A DNA stretch of 64,000 bases from Planctomycetota bacterium (lineage in GTDB: Bacteria > Planctomycetota > UBA1135 > GCA-002686595). The notes beneath the pieces were generated by a model. That model had not been told where the DNA came from. It saw only the letters and a program-made list of their open reading frames with translations, and made no database searches. Each line of letters starts with the position of its first letter. The stretch's first letter is position 1. The stretch spans positions 1-64,000 of the forward strand of contig JACRIN010000008.1 of assembly GCA_016220085.1 (NCBI GenBank), in the 5' to 3' direction. This document shows positions 35,117-46,513 of this stretch, one piece after another. The position numbers and the translations under genes were made by a program.

Positions 35117-38100
35117 GAAGCGCTCGGGGATCGGCGCGAAGGACGGAACCGGCAAGTCGCGGCGTTCGCTCTTCGAGCCTTGCAGGAAGGAGAGCATCCC
35201 GCGCAAGAGGATCTTCGGTCGCGCCATGTCGCCGCGGATCTCGACGCGCAAGAGGTTGTTCTGCACCCAATAGAGGAAGCGCGTCACCGGTCCGAGGTTG
35301 TCGACCAGGCCGTACTTCACCTCGAGGTCGTGCGCGAGGCGCCCGTCGAGATCGAGCGAGCCGGTGCCGACGAGCTGCGCGAGCGGGCTCTCGACGTAGA
35401 GGCTCTTCATGTCGATCCGGCCCTCGGCGACCTCGAAGCGGCTGCGCACGCGTCGGAACACCGCGGGCTTGTCGTAGCCGAGCTGCGCGAAGAGATCGCG
35501 AACGACCGGGATCGACCAGAGGCGCGAGTCGGCGATGTCGACCTCGCCGCGGCCTTGGATGCCGAGGATGTGGTCGAGCTGGCCGGCGAGGCGCAGGTCG
35601 CCGGAGAGCTTGCCGGAGCTCGCGAAATCGGACTCGAACAGGCCGCGCAACAGGCCCGCGACGTCGACTTCCTCCAGACGCAGGCCGAGCTCGAAGTCGT
35701 AGGGCTCGCGCAAGCCGACCGCGAACGCGGAGCCGTTCGCCTCGACGCGCCCGCCGAGCGCCGAGAGCCGTCCGCCCTCGAGTCGGCCGTCGAGGTCGAG
35801 GATCGAGAGCCTCGGCTCGACGTACGTGACCAGCATGTGCGCATCCGCGAGCCGCCGATCGGCGACGCGCCCGGAGAGGCCGTCGATCTCGGCCCACGCG
35901 CGCACCTCGCCGTGCTCGAAGACGAGCTCGTGGATCCTCGCGCGCGCCTCGTCGATCTCCAGCGGCAGGCCGAAGTCGACGTACATGCCGTGGGGGATCA
36001 CCGCGCCGGAGAAACCGAGCCGCGAGTCGGTCGGCGAGCTGCCGACCAGCACGAGCTTCGCGTCGAAGATGTCGATCGTGCCGCGCCAACGCAGCTGCTG
36101 TTCGAGCGCGAGCAGCGTGTCGTCGTCGAGGAAGAAGCGCATGTGCTCGCGATCGAGCGGAAGGCCGTACGCCTCGGGCTCCGCTTCGAGTCGATACACG
36201 CCGTCGGTCTCCTGGAAGCGCGCGCGACGCAGCGCGACCGGCGTGCGACCGATGTACGCGGAGAGCGCTTCGCCGGAAAGCCGTCCCTCGGACTGCACGA
36301 GCAACCCCGAGAGCCGTTGGAGGCCGAAGCTCATCCCGCCGCCGAGCTGGATGCCGTTCTCGCGCAGGTAGACCTCGTAGCGGCTCTTCGCGGGCGACGC
36401 ATCGTCGGGCAACGAGAGCTCGCCGCGGAAGTCGATCCGCCCGTCGAGCGAGAGCGCATCGAGGTCGAGTCCGCCGCCGTTCGCGTCGGCGTTCGCTTGA
36501 TTGAAGGCGCCGACGAGCGCGCGGTTCTGCAGGTTCAGGCCGGCGCCGGCGAGCTCCAGTTCGGCCGCGCCGCGCGGCGGGAAGAGCGCCTGGAACGCGA
36601 CGCGCGTCGAGCCCGACCAATCGCCGACCAACGGTGCGACGATCGTCGTGACGTCGGCTCCCGGGCTGCCGGTCGGCGTCTCGGGCGGCGTTTCGAGCGC
36701 GGTGACGATCACGCGGCCGTGGACGTTGCGCGTCTGCACCTGGAACGCGCGCGGGGCGAGCTGCACGACCCGGGGCGTGATTTCGAAATCGAAGCGCCGC
36801 GCGCCGTCGTGGGTCGCGCGCGTCGCGGAGACGTCGACGTCGACGCGACCGCTCGCGCCGAACTCGTCGAGCACCGAGCCGACGCCGGGGAAGCGCTCGA
36901 CAATCACGTCGCGTTGCGCGCCCTTGAGCGCCAGGTTCGCCGCGTGGATCGAGAGCGCCTCGACGTGGCGCTCGCCCTCGACGCGCTCGGCCGCGGCGGG
37001 ATCGTCCTGCCAACGTCCGCGCACCGAGACGCCGTCGGACGTCGCGAGCGAGCCCGCGAGCTCGAAACTGGTCGCCGCGATGCCGCGCGGGTCGAACACG
37101 AGCGCGAGCTTGCCGCTCAGGCGATCGCACGGGATCGGGAGCTCCGACCAGGCGGCGTCGATGTCCGTGAGCTCTGCGTCGAACCTCATCGCCGGCCCCG
37201 GATCGGCCGGGAGGTGGTGCACGCGTCCTTCGACCGTGACCGCGCCGTTGCGCGGCGAGAAGCGCTCCCAGATCGCGTCCGAGCCCGACGCGGAGTGCAA
37301 ACCGACGCGCAGCGTCTCGTCGACGGGCACGTCGTGCGCGGCGAGCGCGAAGTCGTAGTCGACGCGCCACGGGCTCTCGACGCTCGTGCGCGCGATGCCT
37401 TCGCACACCGCGCGGGATTTGCCGTCGCGTCCGCGGCCGCGCGCGCCGACGATCGCGACGTGCGTGGCGTGGGGGAGCCGCGGCTCGTAGGTGACCAGCG
37501 CGCGTCCGCTCGCCGCCTCGATCGGCCACGCGAAGCCGCGGCGCTCGCCGTTCGGATCCTCGAAGCCGCGGAACGAGACCTGCGCGTCGCCTTTCGCTTC
37601 GCACTCGAGCGCGAACGCGAATTCGTTCGACTCGCGCCACTCGAAGCCCATGCGCGCGTCGGCGCGGCCCCCGACGCCGAACGCATCGAGCGCGTGGAGC
37701 GTTTCGACCGGCACGCCGAACGCCGCGAGCTCGTCCTGCACGACGTCCGCGTCGCGCACGACGACGAAGCCGCGCGCGAACGTCCGCGCGCCCGCGGAGC
37801 GGCCGAGGTCCGCGAACACGCTGCCTCGCGCGTCGCCGAACCCCGCGGACGCGTTGAGCGCGCCGTACCACGCGCCCGCGTCGCTCCAGGTCTCGCCCGC
37901 GCGCGGATCGAGGTGGGTTTCGAGCTCGAGCGTCGCTCCGACGAGCTCCTGCGCCCGCGGGCTCGGCCGGAGCGCGCCGTCGACCAGGGAAGCGCGGACG
38001 TAGCCGCGCGTCGGCTCCGGGCTCGCGAAGTCGATGACGCAGCGGCCGGTCAGCTTCAGCGTGCCGCGCGGCGCGAGCGCGACCAGCGGCGCGCAGAAAC

Positions 38101-38770
38101 CGCGCTCCGGCAGCGTCGAGCCGTCGAATTGGAACCCGTTCGACCACGCGACGAGCTCGTACCGCCCGGCGTCGAGCGCGTGGCCTTCGAGATAGAGCTC
38201 GCACGCGTCGCGCGTGCCGAGCTCGACGTGCCAGCGGCCCTGCACGCCGTACGAGCCGCCGTCCGCCGACGCGCGCGCGTCGACCGTGCCGAGGCGCAGT
38301 CGCCCGAGCTCGGGATGGTCGAGCTCGACGACGAGGCCCTCGACCGCGAGTCTCGGCGGCGTGCGGCTTTGGCCCTCGGCGCCGGGCTCGGTCCGCCGCG
38401 GGCCGCGCAAGAGGTCGACCAACGCTCGGCCGGCGACGACCCGTCCACCGGCGAGTTCGAGCGACTCGAGCTCCGGCCCGCCCTCGGCGAGCAGCGCGAA
38501 CTTCGCGCGGACGCGGTCGAGGCGGACGAGCTCACCGTCCTGGCCGAGCCGCACATCGGAGAGCGTCACGCTCGCGTCGAACCAACCGAGGCTCGCGCCG
38601 CCGACTTCGATCGGCACGTCGGGGTTCCCGAGCCGTCGCGCGAGGTCCGCGCGGACGCGCACCGCGAGCTCGCCGCTCTGCTCGTACGCGAACAGCACGG
38701 CGAGCACCGCGAGCACGACGAGCGCGAACCCGAAGGCGACGTAGCGCGCGAACGAAAGAGAGCGCTGCAT
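35114..38770 (-). CDS. Large AsmA/TamB-like envelope protein
   Basis: The 1218-residue product has one N-terminal membrane helix (about residues 9-28: YVAFGFALVVLAVLAVLFAYE). A very long chain of amphipathic beta strands follows, with recurring 'l.g.v.v...' segments such as GSLATSDGVSVRGRW and SDFASSGKLSGDLRLAG. It ends with an AsmA-like C-terminal block (ARPKILLRGMLSFLQGS). Such proteins form hydrophobic grooves spanning the periplasm that are thought to move phospholipids to the outer membrane. It sits between alr and manC, in keeping with an envelope-biogenesis cluster. Confidence 0.78.
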   Translation of the reverse strand: MQRSLSFARYVAFGFALVVLAVLAVLFAYEQSGELAVRVRADLARRLGNPDVPIEVGGASLGWFDASVTLSDVRLGQDGELVRLDRVRAKFALLAEGGPELESLELAGGRVVAGRALVDLLRGPRRTEPGAEGQSRTPPRLAVEGLVVELDHPELGRLRLGTVDARASADGGSYGVQGRWHVELGTRDACELYLEGHALDAGRYELVAWSNGFQFDGSTLPERGFCAPLVALAPRGTLKLTGRCVIDFASPEPTRGYVRASLVDGALRPSPRAQELVGATLELETHLDPRAGETWSDAGAWYGALNASAGFGDARGSVFADLGRSAGARTFARGFVVVRDADVVQDELAAFGVPVETLHALDAFGVGGRADARMGFEWRESNEFAFALECEAKGDAQVSFRGFEDPNGERRGFAWPIEAASGRALVTYEPRLPHATHVAIVGARGRGRDGKSRAVCEGIARTSVESPWRVDYDFALAAHDVPVDETLRVGLHSASGSDAIWERFSPRNGAVTVEGRVHHLPADPGPAMRFDAELTDIDAAWSELPIPCDRLSGKLALVFDPRGIAATSFELAGSLATSDGVSVRGRWQDDPAAAERVEGERHVEALSIHAANLALKGAQRDVIVERFPGVGSVLDEFGASGRVDVDVSATRATHDGARRFDFEITPRVVQLAPRAFQVQTRNVHGRVIVTALETPPETPTGSPGADVTTIVAPLVGDWSGSTRVAFQALFPPRGAAELELAGAGLNLQNRALVGAFNQANADANGGGLDLDALSLDGRIDFRGELSLPDDASPAKSRYEVYLRENGIQLGGGMSFGLQRLSGLLVQSEGRLSGEALSAYIGRTPVALRRARFQETDGVYRLEAEPEAYGLPLDREHMRFFLDDDTLLALEQQLRWRGTIDIFDAKLVLVGSSPTDSRLGFSGAVIPHGMYVDFGLPLEIDEARARIHELVFEHGEVRAWAEIDGLSGRVADRRLADAHMLVTYVEPRLSILDLDGRLEGGRLSALGGRVEANGSAFAVGLREPYDFELGLRLEEVDVAGLLRGLFESDFASSGKLSGDLRLAGQLDHILGIQGRGEVDIADSRLWSIPVVRDLFAQLGYDKPAVFRRVRSRFEVAEGRIDMKSLYVESPLAQLVGTGSLDLDGRLAHDLEVKYGLVDNLGPVTRFLYWVQNNLLRVEIRGDMARPKILLRGMLSFLQGSKSERRDLPVPSFAPIPERF

Positions 38771-38805
38771 GGGACCCCGCGAGGGCGCCGGCCGAAGCGC
38801 GCCGG

Positions 38806-39999
38806 TCAGGAGCCCGCCGAAGGCTCGAAAGCGGCGGAACGCGCGGGTTCGGAACGGGCTCGGCGGCGCGGGACGACGTCCTCGCCGCCTACGTAGACGC
38901 GCTCGACGCGTTGGCCGACCGCGCAGCTGATCTCGTAGGCGATCGTCTTCGCCGCCTTGGCGAGGTCTTCGAGTCGGATCACGTGCTCGCCCTGGCGGCC
39001 GATCAACGTCACCCGATCGCCGACGCGCACTTGAGGGATGTCGGTGACGTCGAGCGTCGTGTAGTCCATCGACACCCGACCGACGATCGGCGCACGGTCG
39101 CCGCGCACCAACGCCGCGCCGCGGTTGCCGAGGCGCCAGTTGACGCCGTCGTGATAGCCGAGCGGCAGGATCGCGATGCGCGTCGCGCGCTTCGCCTTGA
39201 ACGTGCCGCCGTAGCCGACCGGCGCGCCCGCGGGCAGGTCCTTCAGGAACACGACCTGCGTGTGCAGCGACATCACGGGCTCGAGCTCGCTCGCGCCCGG
39301 CAACTTGCCCGGCAGCACGCCGTAGGCGCTGATCCCAGGCCGAACCATGTCATAGAGCGGATCGAGCCCGGTGAAGATGCACGCCGAGTTCGCCGCGTGC
39401 ACCGGGCCTCGCAACAGCCCGCGCTCGCGCGCCGCGGCGAGGACGCCGTCGAATTGGCGCATCTGGGCCTGCGTGTGCGGATCGAGCGCGCCGGCCGCCG
39501 CGCTCATGTGCGTCATCACGCCCGCGAGCTCGACGTTGGGAGAGGCGTGGATCAGCTCGAGCAGCGACAACGCGCGCGCCGGCATCACGCCGAGCCTGCC
39601 CATGCCGGTGTCGATCTTGAGGTGGACCCTCGCGCGCACGTCCATGCGCCGGGCCAGCGCCTGCAGGCGACGGCAGCGATCGGCCGAATGGACCGCGATT
39701 TCGATGCCGTGGCGCAGGCAGGCGGGGGCTTCGTCCTCGACGATCGTGCCGAGGACCAAGAGCCGCGCCCGCAGGCCGGCCTTGCGCAGCGTCAGCGCCT
39801 CCGCCGAAGTGCCTACTCCGAAGGCCTCGACGCCGTGGCGCAGCGCATGGTGGGCGACGGCGATCGCGCCGTGACCGTAAGCGTCCGCTTTGACCACCAG
39901 CATGACGCTGCGGCTCGCGCCGATGCGCGCTCGAATCGACGCCAAGTTCCACGCGAGCGCGTCGAGGTCGATCTCCGACCAGACCCGATAGGCCTCCAC
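38806..39999 (-). CDS. alr: Alanine racemase
   Basis: The 397-residue enzyme starts at a GTG at 39999 (frame MEAYRVWSEIDLDALAWNL), with GGAGGAG upstream. The PLP-binding Lys37 lies in VVKADAYGHGA. The second catalytic base region is VRPGISAYGVLPG, with VGYGGTFKAKRAT and RVSMDYTTLDVTD in the C-terminal barrel domain, all as in Alr. It interconverts L- and D-alanine for peptidoglycan. The last 25 residues are an Arg/Ser/Pro-rich tail beyond the usual end. Confidence 0.93.
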   Translation of the reverse strand: MEAYRVWSEIDLDALAWNLASIRARIGASRSVMLVVKADAYGHGAIAVAHHALRHGVEAFGVGTSAEALTLRKAGLRARLLVLGTIVEDEAPACLRHGIEIAVHSADRCRRLQALARRMDVRARVHLKIDTGMGRLGVMPARALSLLELIHASPNVELAGVMTHMSAAAGALDPHTQAQMRQFDGVLAAARERGLLRGPVHAANSACIFTGLDPLYDMVRPGISAYGVLPGKLPGASELEPVMSLHTQVVFLKDLPAGAPVGYGGTFKAKRATRIAILPLGYHDGVNWRLGNRGAALVRGDRAPIVGRVSMDYTTLDVTDIPQVRVGDRVTLIGRQGEHVIRLEDLAKAAKTIAYEISCAVGQRVERVYVGGEDVVPRRRARSEPARSAAFEPSAGS

Positions 40000-40135
40000 G
40001 CGGCTGAGACTACTCCTCCGCGCGTGCGGTTCAATGGTCGACGCGCGCGGATCGCAACGCACGAACGACGCGTCTCGGCCGCCGAAAGGAGCGCGAGATC
40101 GCGCTCGATTCGCGGGATTCACGCGGAGTCGGTCC

Positions 40136-40164
40136 TTGACGGGGCCCATCGTGCTCGACATTCT
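40136..40164 (+). promoter_or_regulatory. Candidate promoter of the histone-fold gene
   Basis: TTGACG (40136-40141) is followed, after 17 bp, by CATTCT (40159-40164), a plausible sigma-70 pair. The predicted leader is about 95 nt and ends with GGGAGAAGG before the ATG. This region also lies upstream of the divergent alr gene. Confidence 0.4.
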
Positions 40165-40264
40165 TTCGCCAGATTGGCGCGTTTCTCGAAGGCCTTTCGG
40201 CTCGCGAAGACCGCCGACCATCCCTCACGAACCCATCCCCAAGCGGGAGAAGGCAAACAACGAC

Positions 40265-40474
40265 ATGGCCAAGAAAGCTGCGAAGGCCGGCAAGGCGAAG
40301 AAGGCGACCGGCGACCTGATCATCTCGAAGAGCCGCACCAAGGCGTGCGCGAAGATCAACGTGTCCGGCGACTTCTACAGCGCGCTCGACGAAACCGTGC
40401 GCGGCCTCATCGCCTGCGCCGAGAAGCGCGCGCAGTCGAACGGTCGCAAGACCCTGCGTCCGCAAGACCTGTAG
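40265..40474 (+). CDS. Bacterial histone-fold DNA-binding protein with lysine-rich tail
   Basis: The 69-residue protein has a basic N-terminal tail (MAKKAAKAGKAKKATGD) and one histone fold: SKSRTKACAKINVSGDFYSALDETVRGLIACAEKRAQSNGRKTLRPQDL. The closing helix-strand motif 'RA..NGRKTlrPqDl' matches the GRKT-x-D signature of archaeal histones and of the short bacterial histones related to Bdellovibrio Bd0055. It should bind and compact DNA as a dimer. It has a strong Shine-Dalgarno and two hairpins after its stop, as expected for an abundant independent transcript. The longer upstream frame is not coding. Confidence 0.88.
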   Translation: MAKKAAKAGKAKKATGDLIISKSRTKACAKINVSGDFYSALDETVRGLIACAEKRAQSNGRKTLRPQDL

Positions 40475-40481
40475 TCGAAGC

Positions 40482-40510
40482 GGATCGCGCGCGCCTTTGC
40501 GCGCCGATCC
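40482..40510 (+). terminator. First hairpin after the histone-fold gene
   Basis: A GGATCG/CGATCC stem extended by a GCGC-rich part closes over a CTTT-containing loop, starting seven bases after the stop codon. No T-run follows. Confidence 0.45.
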
Positions 40511-40524
40511 AACTCGAGTCGATC

Positions 40525-40562
40525 AGAACGCCTTCGGGGGAGCGATCCTCCGAGGGCGTTCT
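40525..40562 (+). terminator. Second hairpin after the histone-fold gene
   Basis: AGAACGCC (40525-40532) pairs with GGCGTTCT (40555-40562) and the stem continues inward through TTCGGGGGAG/CCTCCGAG with one bulge. It lies between the plus-strand histone gene and the convergent tsaB gene and probably ends transcription, perhaps from both sides. Confidence 0.6.
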
Positions 40563-40634
40563 CCTTGGATCCGCGCCCGCGGGCCGCAACGCTCGAATTC
40601 GAGCGCCATTCGTCGAATGGAGAGCATTCTGCGC

Positions 40635-41288
40635 TCAGGCCCGGCGCGGCTTGGCGGCGAACGCGCGCAGGTAGAGCGGCTCGATGTCGCTGCCGACGCG
40701 ACCGCCGCGCGCGAGCGCGAGCTCGAGCAGCGCGCTCGCCTGCGGCACCGCGTCGACGCGCACGCGCGCCCGTTGTTCGTCGTCGAGTCGCACCGACTTC
40801 TCGATGCCCGCGCTCGAGAAGATCGCGACCTCGCGCGGCAACAGCGCCGCGACGTCCTCGCTGCGCGCGACCGACGGCTCGACCTCGAAGCGCACGTCGG
40901 CCGCATCGCGCGCGAGCACCGCCCAGTACGCCTCGCCCGCGCGCGCGTCGAGCAACACGGCGCAGCGTCCGCCGACCGCGAGCTCGCGCCACGCGAGCGC
41001 CTCGAACGACGACAACCCGCCGATCGCCGCGCCGGTCCCTCGCGCGACGCCGAGCGCGGTCGCCGCCGCGACGCGCAAACCGGTGTAACTTCCCGGTCCG
41101 CGACCGACGACGATCCTCGACACGTCGCCGGGCGTGCGATCGAGCCGGTGCAGCAGAGCGGAGACGCTCGGCAACAGGTCGGCGGCGTGGCTCCTCTCCG
41201 TCGAGAGCCACGCTTGGAGGCAGCGTCCGCCGTGCCACACGGCGACCGACGGGCGCAGGGTCGAGCTTTCGAGCGCGATGACGGTCAT
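40635..41288 (-). CDS. tsaB: tRNA threonylcarbamoyladenosine (t6A) biosynthesis protein TsaB
   Basis: The 217-residue protein has the ASKHA/TsaB pattern: ALESSTLRPSVAV at the N-terminus, ERSHAADLLPSVSALL, VVGRGPGSYTGLRVAAATALGVARG and LLDARAGEAYWAVL. TsaB is the non-catalytic partner of TsaD in making the t6A modification at position 37 of ANN-decoding tRNAs. It is the last gene in the ftsH-folP-glmM-tsaB series, 72 bp after glmM. Confidence 0.92.
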   Translation of the reverse strand: MTVIALESSTLRPSVAVWHGGRCLQAWLSTERSHAADLLPSVSALLHRLDRTPGDVSRIVVGRGPGSYTGLRVAAATALGVARGTGAAIGGLSSFEALAWRELAVGGRCAVLLDARAGEAYWAVLARDAADVRFEVEPSVARSEDVAALLPREVAIFSSAGIEKSVRLDDEQRARVRVDAVPQASALLELALARGGRVGSDIEPLYLRAFAAKPRRA

Positions 41289-41360
41289 AGTGGGCGATTC
41301 AGGGATTCGGACCTCGCGCGGCGCGGCGCGTGGCGGTCCGTCGAGTCCGCGGCGGGGCGC

Positions 41361-42728
41361 TCAGGCCCCCAATTCGGCGCTCAGCAGCGCTCCGAGCGCC
41401 TGCGCGCGCGCCTGGATCATCGCGGCGTCGGGACCCTCGATCATCACCCGGGCGAGCGGCTCGGTGCCGGAATAGCGCAGCAGCACCCGGCCGTCCGCGG
41501 CGAGCTCGTCCTCGATCCGCTTGACCGCCTCGGCGACCTTCGGGATGCGATCGAGCACCGGTTTGCGCGCCACCGGGACGTTCAGCAAGACCTGCGGGAA
41601 CGGGCGATAGGGGCTGGCGAGCTCGGAGAGCGGCTTGTGCGTCTCGTGCAGCACCCGGAGCACCCGCAGCGCGGTGTAGAGCCCGTCCCCGATGAAGAAG
41701 TGGTCGGCTCCGAAGACGATGTGACCGGACTGTTCGCCGCCGAGCCGCAGGTTTTGGCGGCGGAGCGCATCGACGACGTTCTTGTCGCCGACGTCGACCG
41801 TCTCGACGCCGACACCGACCTCGCGCAGCGCGCGGTGCAAGCCGCGGTTCGCCATCACGGTCGCGACGATGCGCGGCGGCTCGAGCTCGCCCTTTGCGCG
41901 CAGGTGCCTCGCGATCAGCGTCAGGATGCCGTCGCCGTGGACGATCGCGCCGTGCTCGTCGACCAGGATGCAGCGATCGCCGTCGCCGTCGAGCGCGATG
42001 CCGATCTGGGCGCCAATGCGGCGCACCTCGGTCTGCAGCGCGGCCGGGTGGGTCGCGCCGACGCCGCGGTTGATGTTCTCGCCGTCCGGTTCGGCGCCGA
42101 TCGCGGTCACTTGCGCGCCGAGGCGGCCGAAGACGCGCTCCGCGACGCGGCTCGCCCCGCCGTTCGCGCAGTCGACGGCCAGCGTCATCCCGGACAGCTT
42201 GAGCCCCGCGCCGGCCTGGTCGACCAGATAGCCGAGGTAGTCGAGTTCGAGCGCCGGGTCGATCGTCGGCGCCGGGCCTTCGTCGACCGGCGACGGATCG
42301 GCGCGCAGGGCGGCCTCGATCTCGAGCTCTAGCTCGTCGGAGAGCTTGCCGCCGACGCCCGAGAAGATCTTGATGCCGTTGTCCTCGGCCGGGTTGTGCG
42401 ACGCCGAGACCATGATCGCGAGCTGGAAGCCCTCGATGCGCGCGAGCAACGCGAGCCCGGGTGTCGTGATCAAGCCCGCGCTGGTCGAGGCGAGCCCGTG
42501 GGCCGCCAGTCCGCGCGCGAGCGCCGCCTCGAGGCCGGGTCCGGAACGCCGGCCGTCGTGGCCGAGCAGCACGTGCGTGCCGCGCGACTTCGTCGCCACG
42601 AGCGCGCCGCGCTTCTTCCACACCGCCGCCACCGTGCGTCCGACCGCCGACGCGCCGGCGGTCGAGAGCCAGCCCTCGCCCGCTCGTCCGCGGATGCCGT
42701 CGGTTCCGAAAATCCGTGACTCGCCCAA
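41361..42728 (-). CDS. glmM: Phosphoglucosamine mutase
   Basis: I chose the TTG at 42728 (LGESRIFGTDGIRG), with GGGGAAC upstream, because it matches the family start and gives 455 residues; a TTG at 42803 would add 25 basic residues. The phosphoserine loop is VSASHNP (Ser110), the metal loop is LDGDGDRC and the sugar loop is GGEQSGH. A C-terminal RYSGTEPLARVMIEG binds phosphate. It converts glucosamine-6-phosphate to glucosamine-1-phosphate for UDP-GlcNAc. Following folP and ftsH repeats the order found in E. coli. Confidence 0.93.
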   Translation of the reverse strand: MGESRIFGTDGIRGRAGEGWLSTAGASAVGRTVAAVWKKRGALVATKSRGTHVLLGHDGRRSGPGLEAALARGLAAHGLASTSAGLITTPGLALLARIEGFQLAIMVSASHNPAEDNGIKIFSGVGGKLSDELELEIEAALRADPSPVDEGPAPTIDPALELDYLGYLVDQAGAGLKLSGMTLAVDCANGGASRVAERVFGRLGAQVTAIGAEPDGENINRGVGATHPAALQTEVRRIGAQIGIALDGDGDRCILVDEHGAIVHGDGILTLIARHLRAKGELEPPRIVATVMANRGLHRALREVGVGVETVDVGDKNVVDALRRQNLRLGGEQSGHIVFGADHFFIGDGLYTALRVLRVLHETHKPLSELASPYRPFPQVLLNVPVARKPVLDRIPKVAEAVKRIEDELAADGRVLLRYSGTEPLARVMIEGPDAAMIQARAQALGALLSAELGA

Positions 42729-42827
42729 GCCGTTCCCCGTTGCTTTCTTCGGCGCGACTCGCGCGCGCGAACGCGATTGTGCCGCACGGCGCGGCGCGAA
42801 CAAGGGGCGGCGTGCGCGCGAACGCGA

Positions 42828-43991
42828 TCAGGCGAGCGGGAAGTCGAGCTCGACCGACGAGCACGCGAACGCGATGCGCGCCGCTTCGGCCAGCTCGCGC
42901 ACGTCGTGCACGCGTACGATCGAAGCGCCGCCTTGCACCGCGAGCGTCACCGCGGCCGCGCTCCCGCCGAGGCGCGCAGCGGGCGGCGTCGGCGGCGCGG
43001 GGGCGCCTTCGGGCCGCATGCGGCGCTCGAGGTCGGCGATGAACGACTTGCGCGACGCGCCGATCAGCACGGGCAGCCCGAGCGAACCGAGCTCGCGCGC
43101 GCGGCGCAACAACGCGAGGTTGTGTTCGAGGCGCTTGCCGAAGCCGATCCCCGGGTCGACGACCAACCGCTCGGGCGCGACGCCGAGCTCGACCGCCGCG
43201 GCCGCGCGCTCGCGCAGGAAGCCGAGCACCTCCGCGACGACGTCGCGCTCGTAGTGGGGCGCGCGCTGCATGTCGCGCGGCGTGCCTTGCATGTGCATCA
43301 GCACGCACAGCGCGCCCCGCGCGGCGACCATGGGCAACAGCGCCGGATCGGTGCGGCCCGCCGAGACGTCGTTGACGATCGTCGCGCCCGCGTCGAGCGC
43401 CGCGGCGGCGACCGCGGCCTTCTGCGTGTCGATCGAGAGCGGTACGGCGGTGCGCGCGCGCAGACCGCGGATCACCGGCACGACTCGCGCGAGCTCCAGC
43501 GCCTCGTCGACCGGCTCCGAGCCGGGCCGGGTCGATTCGCCGCCGACGTCGAGCACGTCCGCGCCTTGCTCGACCAGCGCGAGCCCGTGCTCGATCGCGA
43601 CCTCGGGCTCGAGATGGCGGCCGCCGTCCGAAAAGCTGTCGGACGTGACGTTGACGATGCCCATCACGAGCGCGCGGTTGCGCGGACGCGCGGCGAATCC
43701 GGCGAGCGCGTCGAGCAAGCGCGCGAGCGGATGGTCGTCCTTCAGCGATGCGACCCCGGTGTGCAACGAGAGGCCGAGCTCGCCAAGCGGGAACTGCCAC
43801 GACGCGAGCCCCTCGCGGCGCGCTTCGGCGGTGCGCAGCCACGCGCGCTCGTCGTCGGTCATGCGCTCGCCGCGCAACGCGACCGTCGCGTACGTGAAGC
43901 CTGCGGCGACGCCGGCGCGCGCTTCGGTGACGTGCGCGAGCCGGGGCTCGAGACGCCGAGCGTCCGCCGAGAGCGCGGCGGCCAGGTCCAT
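42828..43991 (-). CDS. folP: Dihydropteroate synthase with N-terminal extension
   Basis: The DHPS core starts around residue 108 with LVMGIVNVTSDSFSDGGR and continues GADVLDVGGESTRPG, PLSIDTQKAAVA, GATIVNDVSAG, VDPGIGFGK and GASRKSF. It condenses p-aminobenzoate with the pterin pyrophosphate in folate synthesis and is the sulfonamide target. At 387 residues it is about 100 longer than usual. The extra N-terminal part is soluble and helical, with no recognised domain. It begins seven bases after the ftsH stop and leads into glmM. Confidence 0.92.
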   Translation of the reverse strand: MDLAAALSADARRLEPRLAHVTEARAGVAAGFTYATVALRGERMTDDERAWLRTAEARREGLASWQFPLGELGLSLHTGVASLKDDHPLARLLDALAGFAARPRNRALVMGIVNVTSDSFSDGGRHLEPEVAIEHGLALVEQGADVLDVGGESTRPGSEPVDEALELARVVPVIRGLRARTAVPLSIDTQKAAVAAAALDAGATIVNDVSAGRTDPALLPMVAARGALCVLMHMQGTPRDMQRAPHYERDVVAEVLGFLRERAAAAVELGVAPERLVVDPGIGFGKRLEHNLALLRRARELGSLGLPVLIGASRKSFIADLERRMRPEGAPAPPTPPAARLGGSAAAVTLAVQGGASIVRVHDVRELAEAARIAFACSSVELDFPLA

Positions 43992-43998
43992 CGTCGAC

Positions 43999-46404
<2,406 letters not shown>

Positions 46405-46460
46405 GGGCGCTCTGTCGCAGGGGTCGGGTCTCGACCTCCAAGGGCGGCGGCCGGGCGGGG

Positions 46461-46489
46461 ATTCTAATCGACGGCGAGGCGCGAGTCAG
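46461..46489 (-). promoter_or_regulatory. Candidate promoter of ftsH
   Basis: On the minus strand CTGACT (46489-46484) and TAGAAT (46466-46461) are separated by exactly 17 bp, with a leader of about 50 nt to the ATG at 46404. This is the best-formed sigma-70-like promoter in the housekeeping block. Confidence 0.55.
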
Positions 46490-46513
46490 GCGTGCCCGGG
46501 GTCGCGAAATTCG

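Noticed and set aside
34757..38896. Plus-strand frame of about 1380 codons opposite the AsmA-like gene
   Set aside because: It mirrors the minus-strand gene, is extremely Arg/Glu/Ala-rich and shows no domains; the minus-strand gene has a membrane anchor, normal composition and a proper start.
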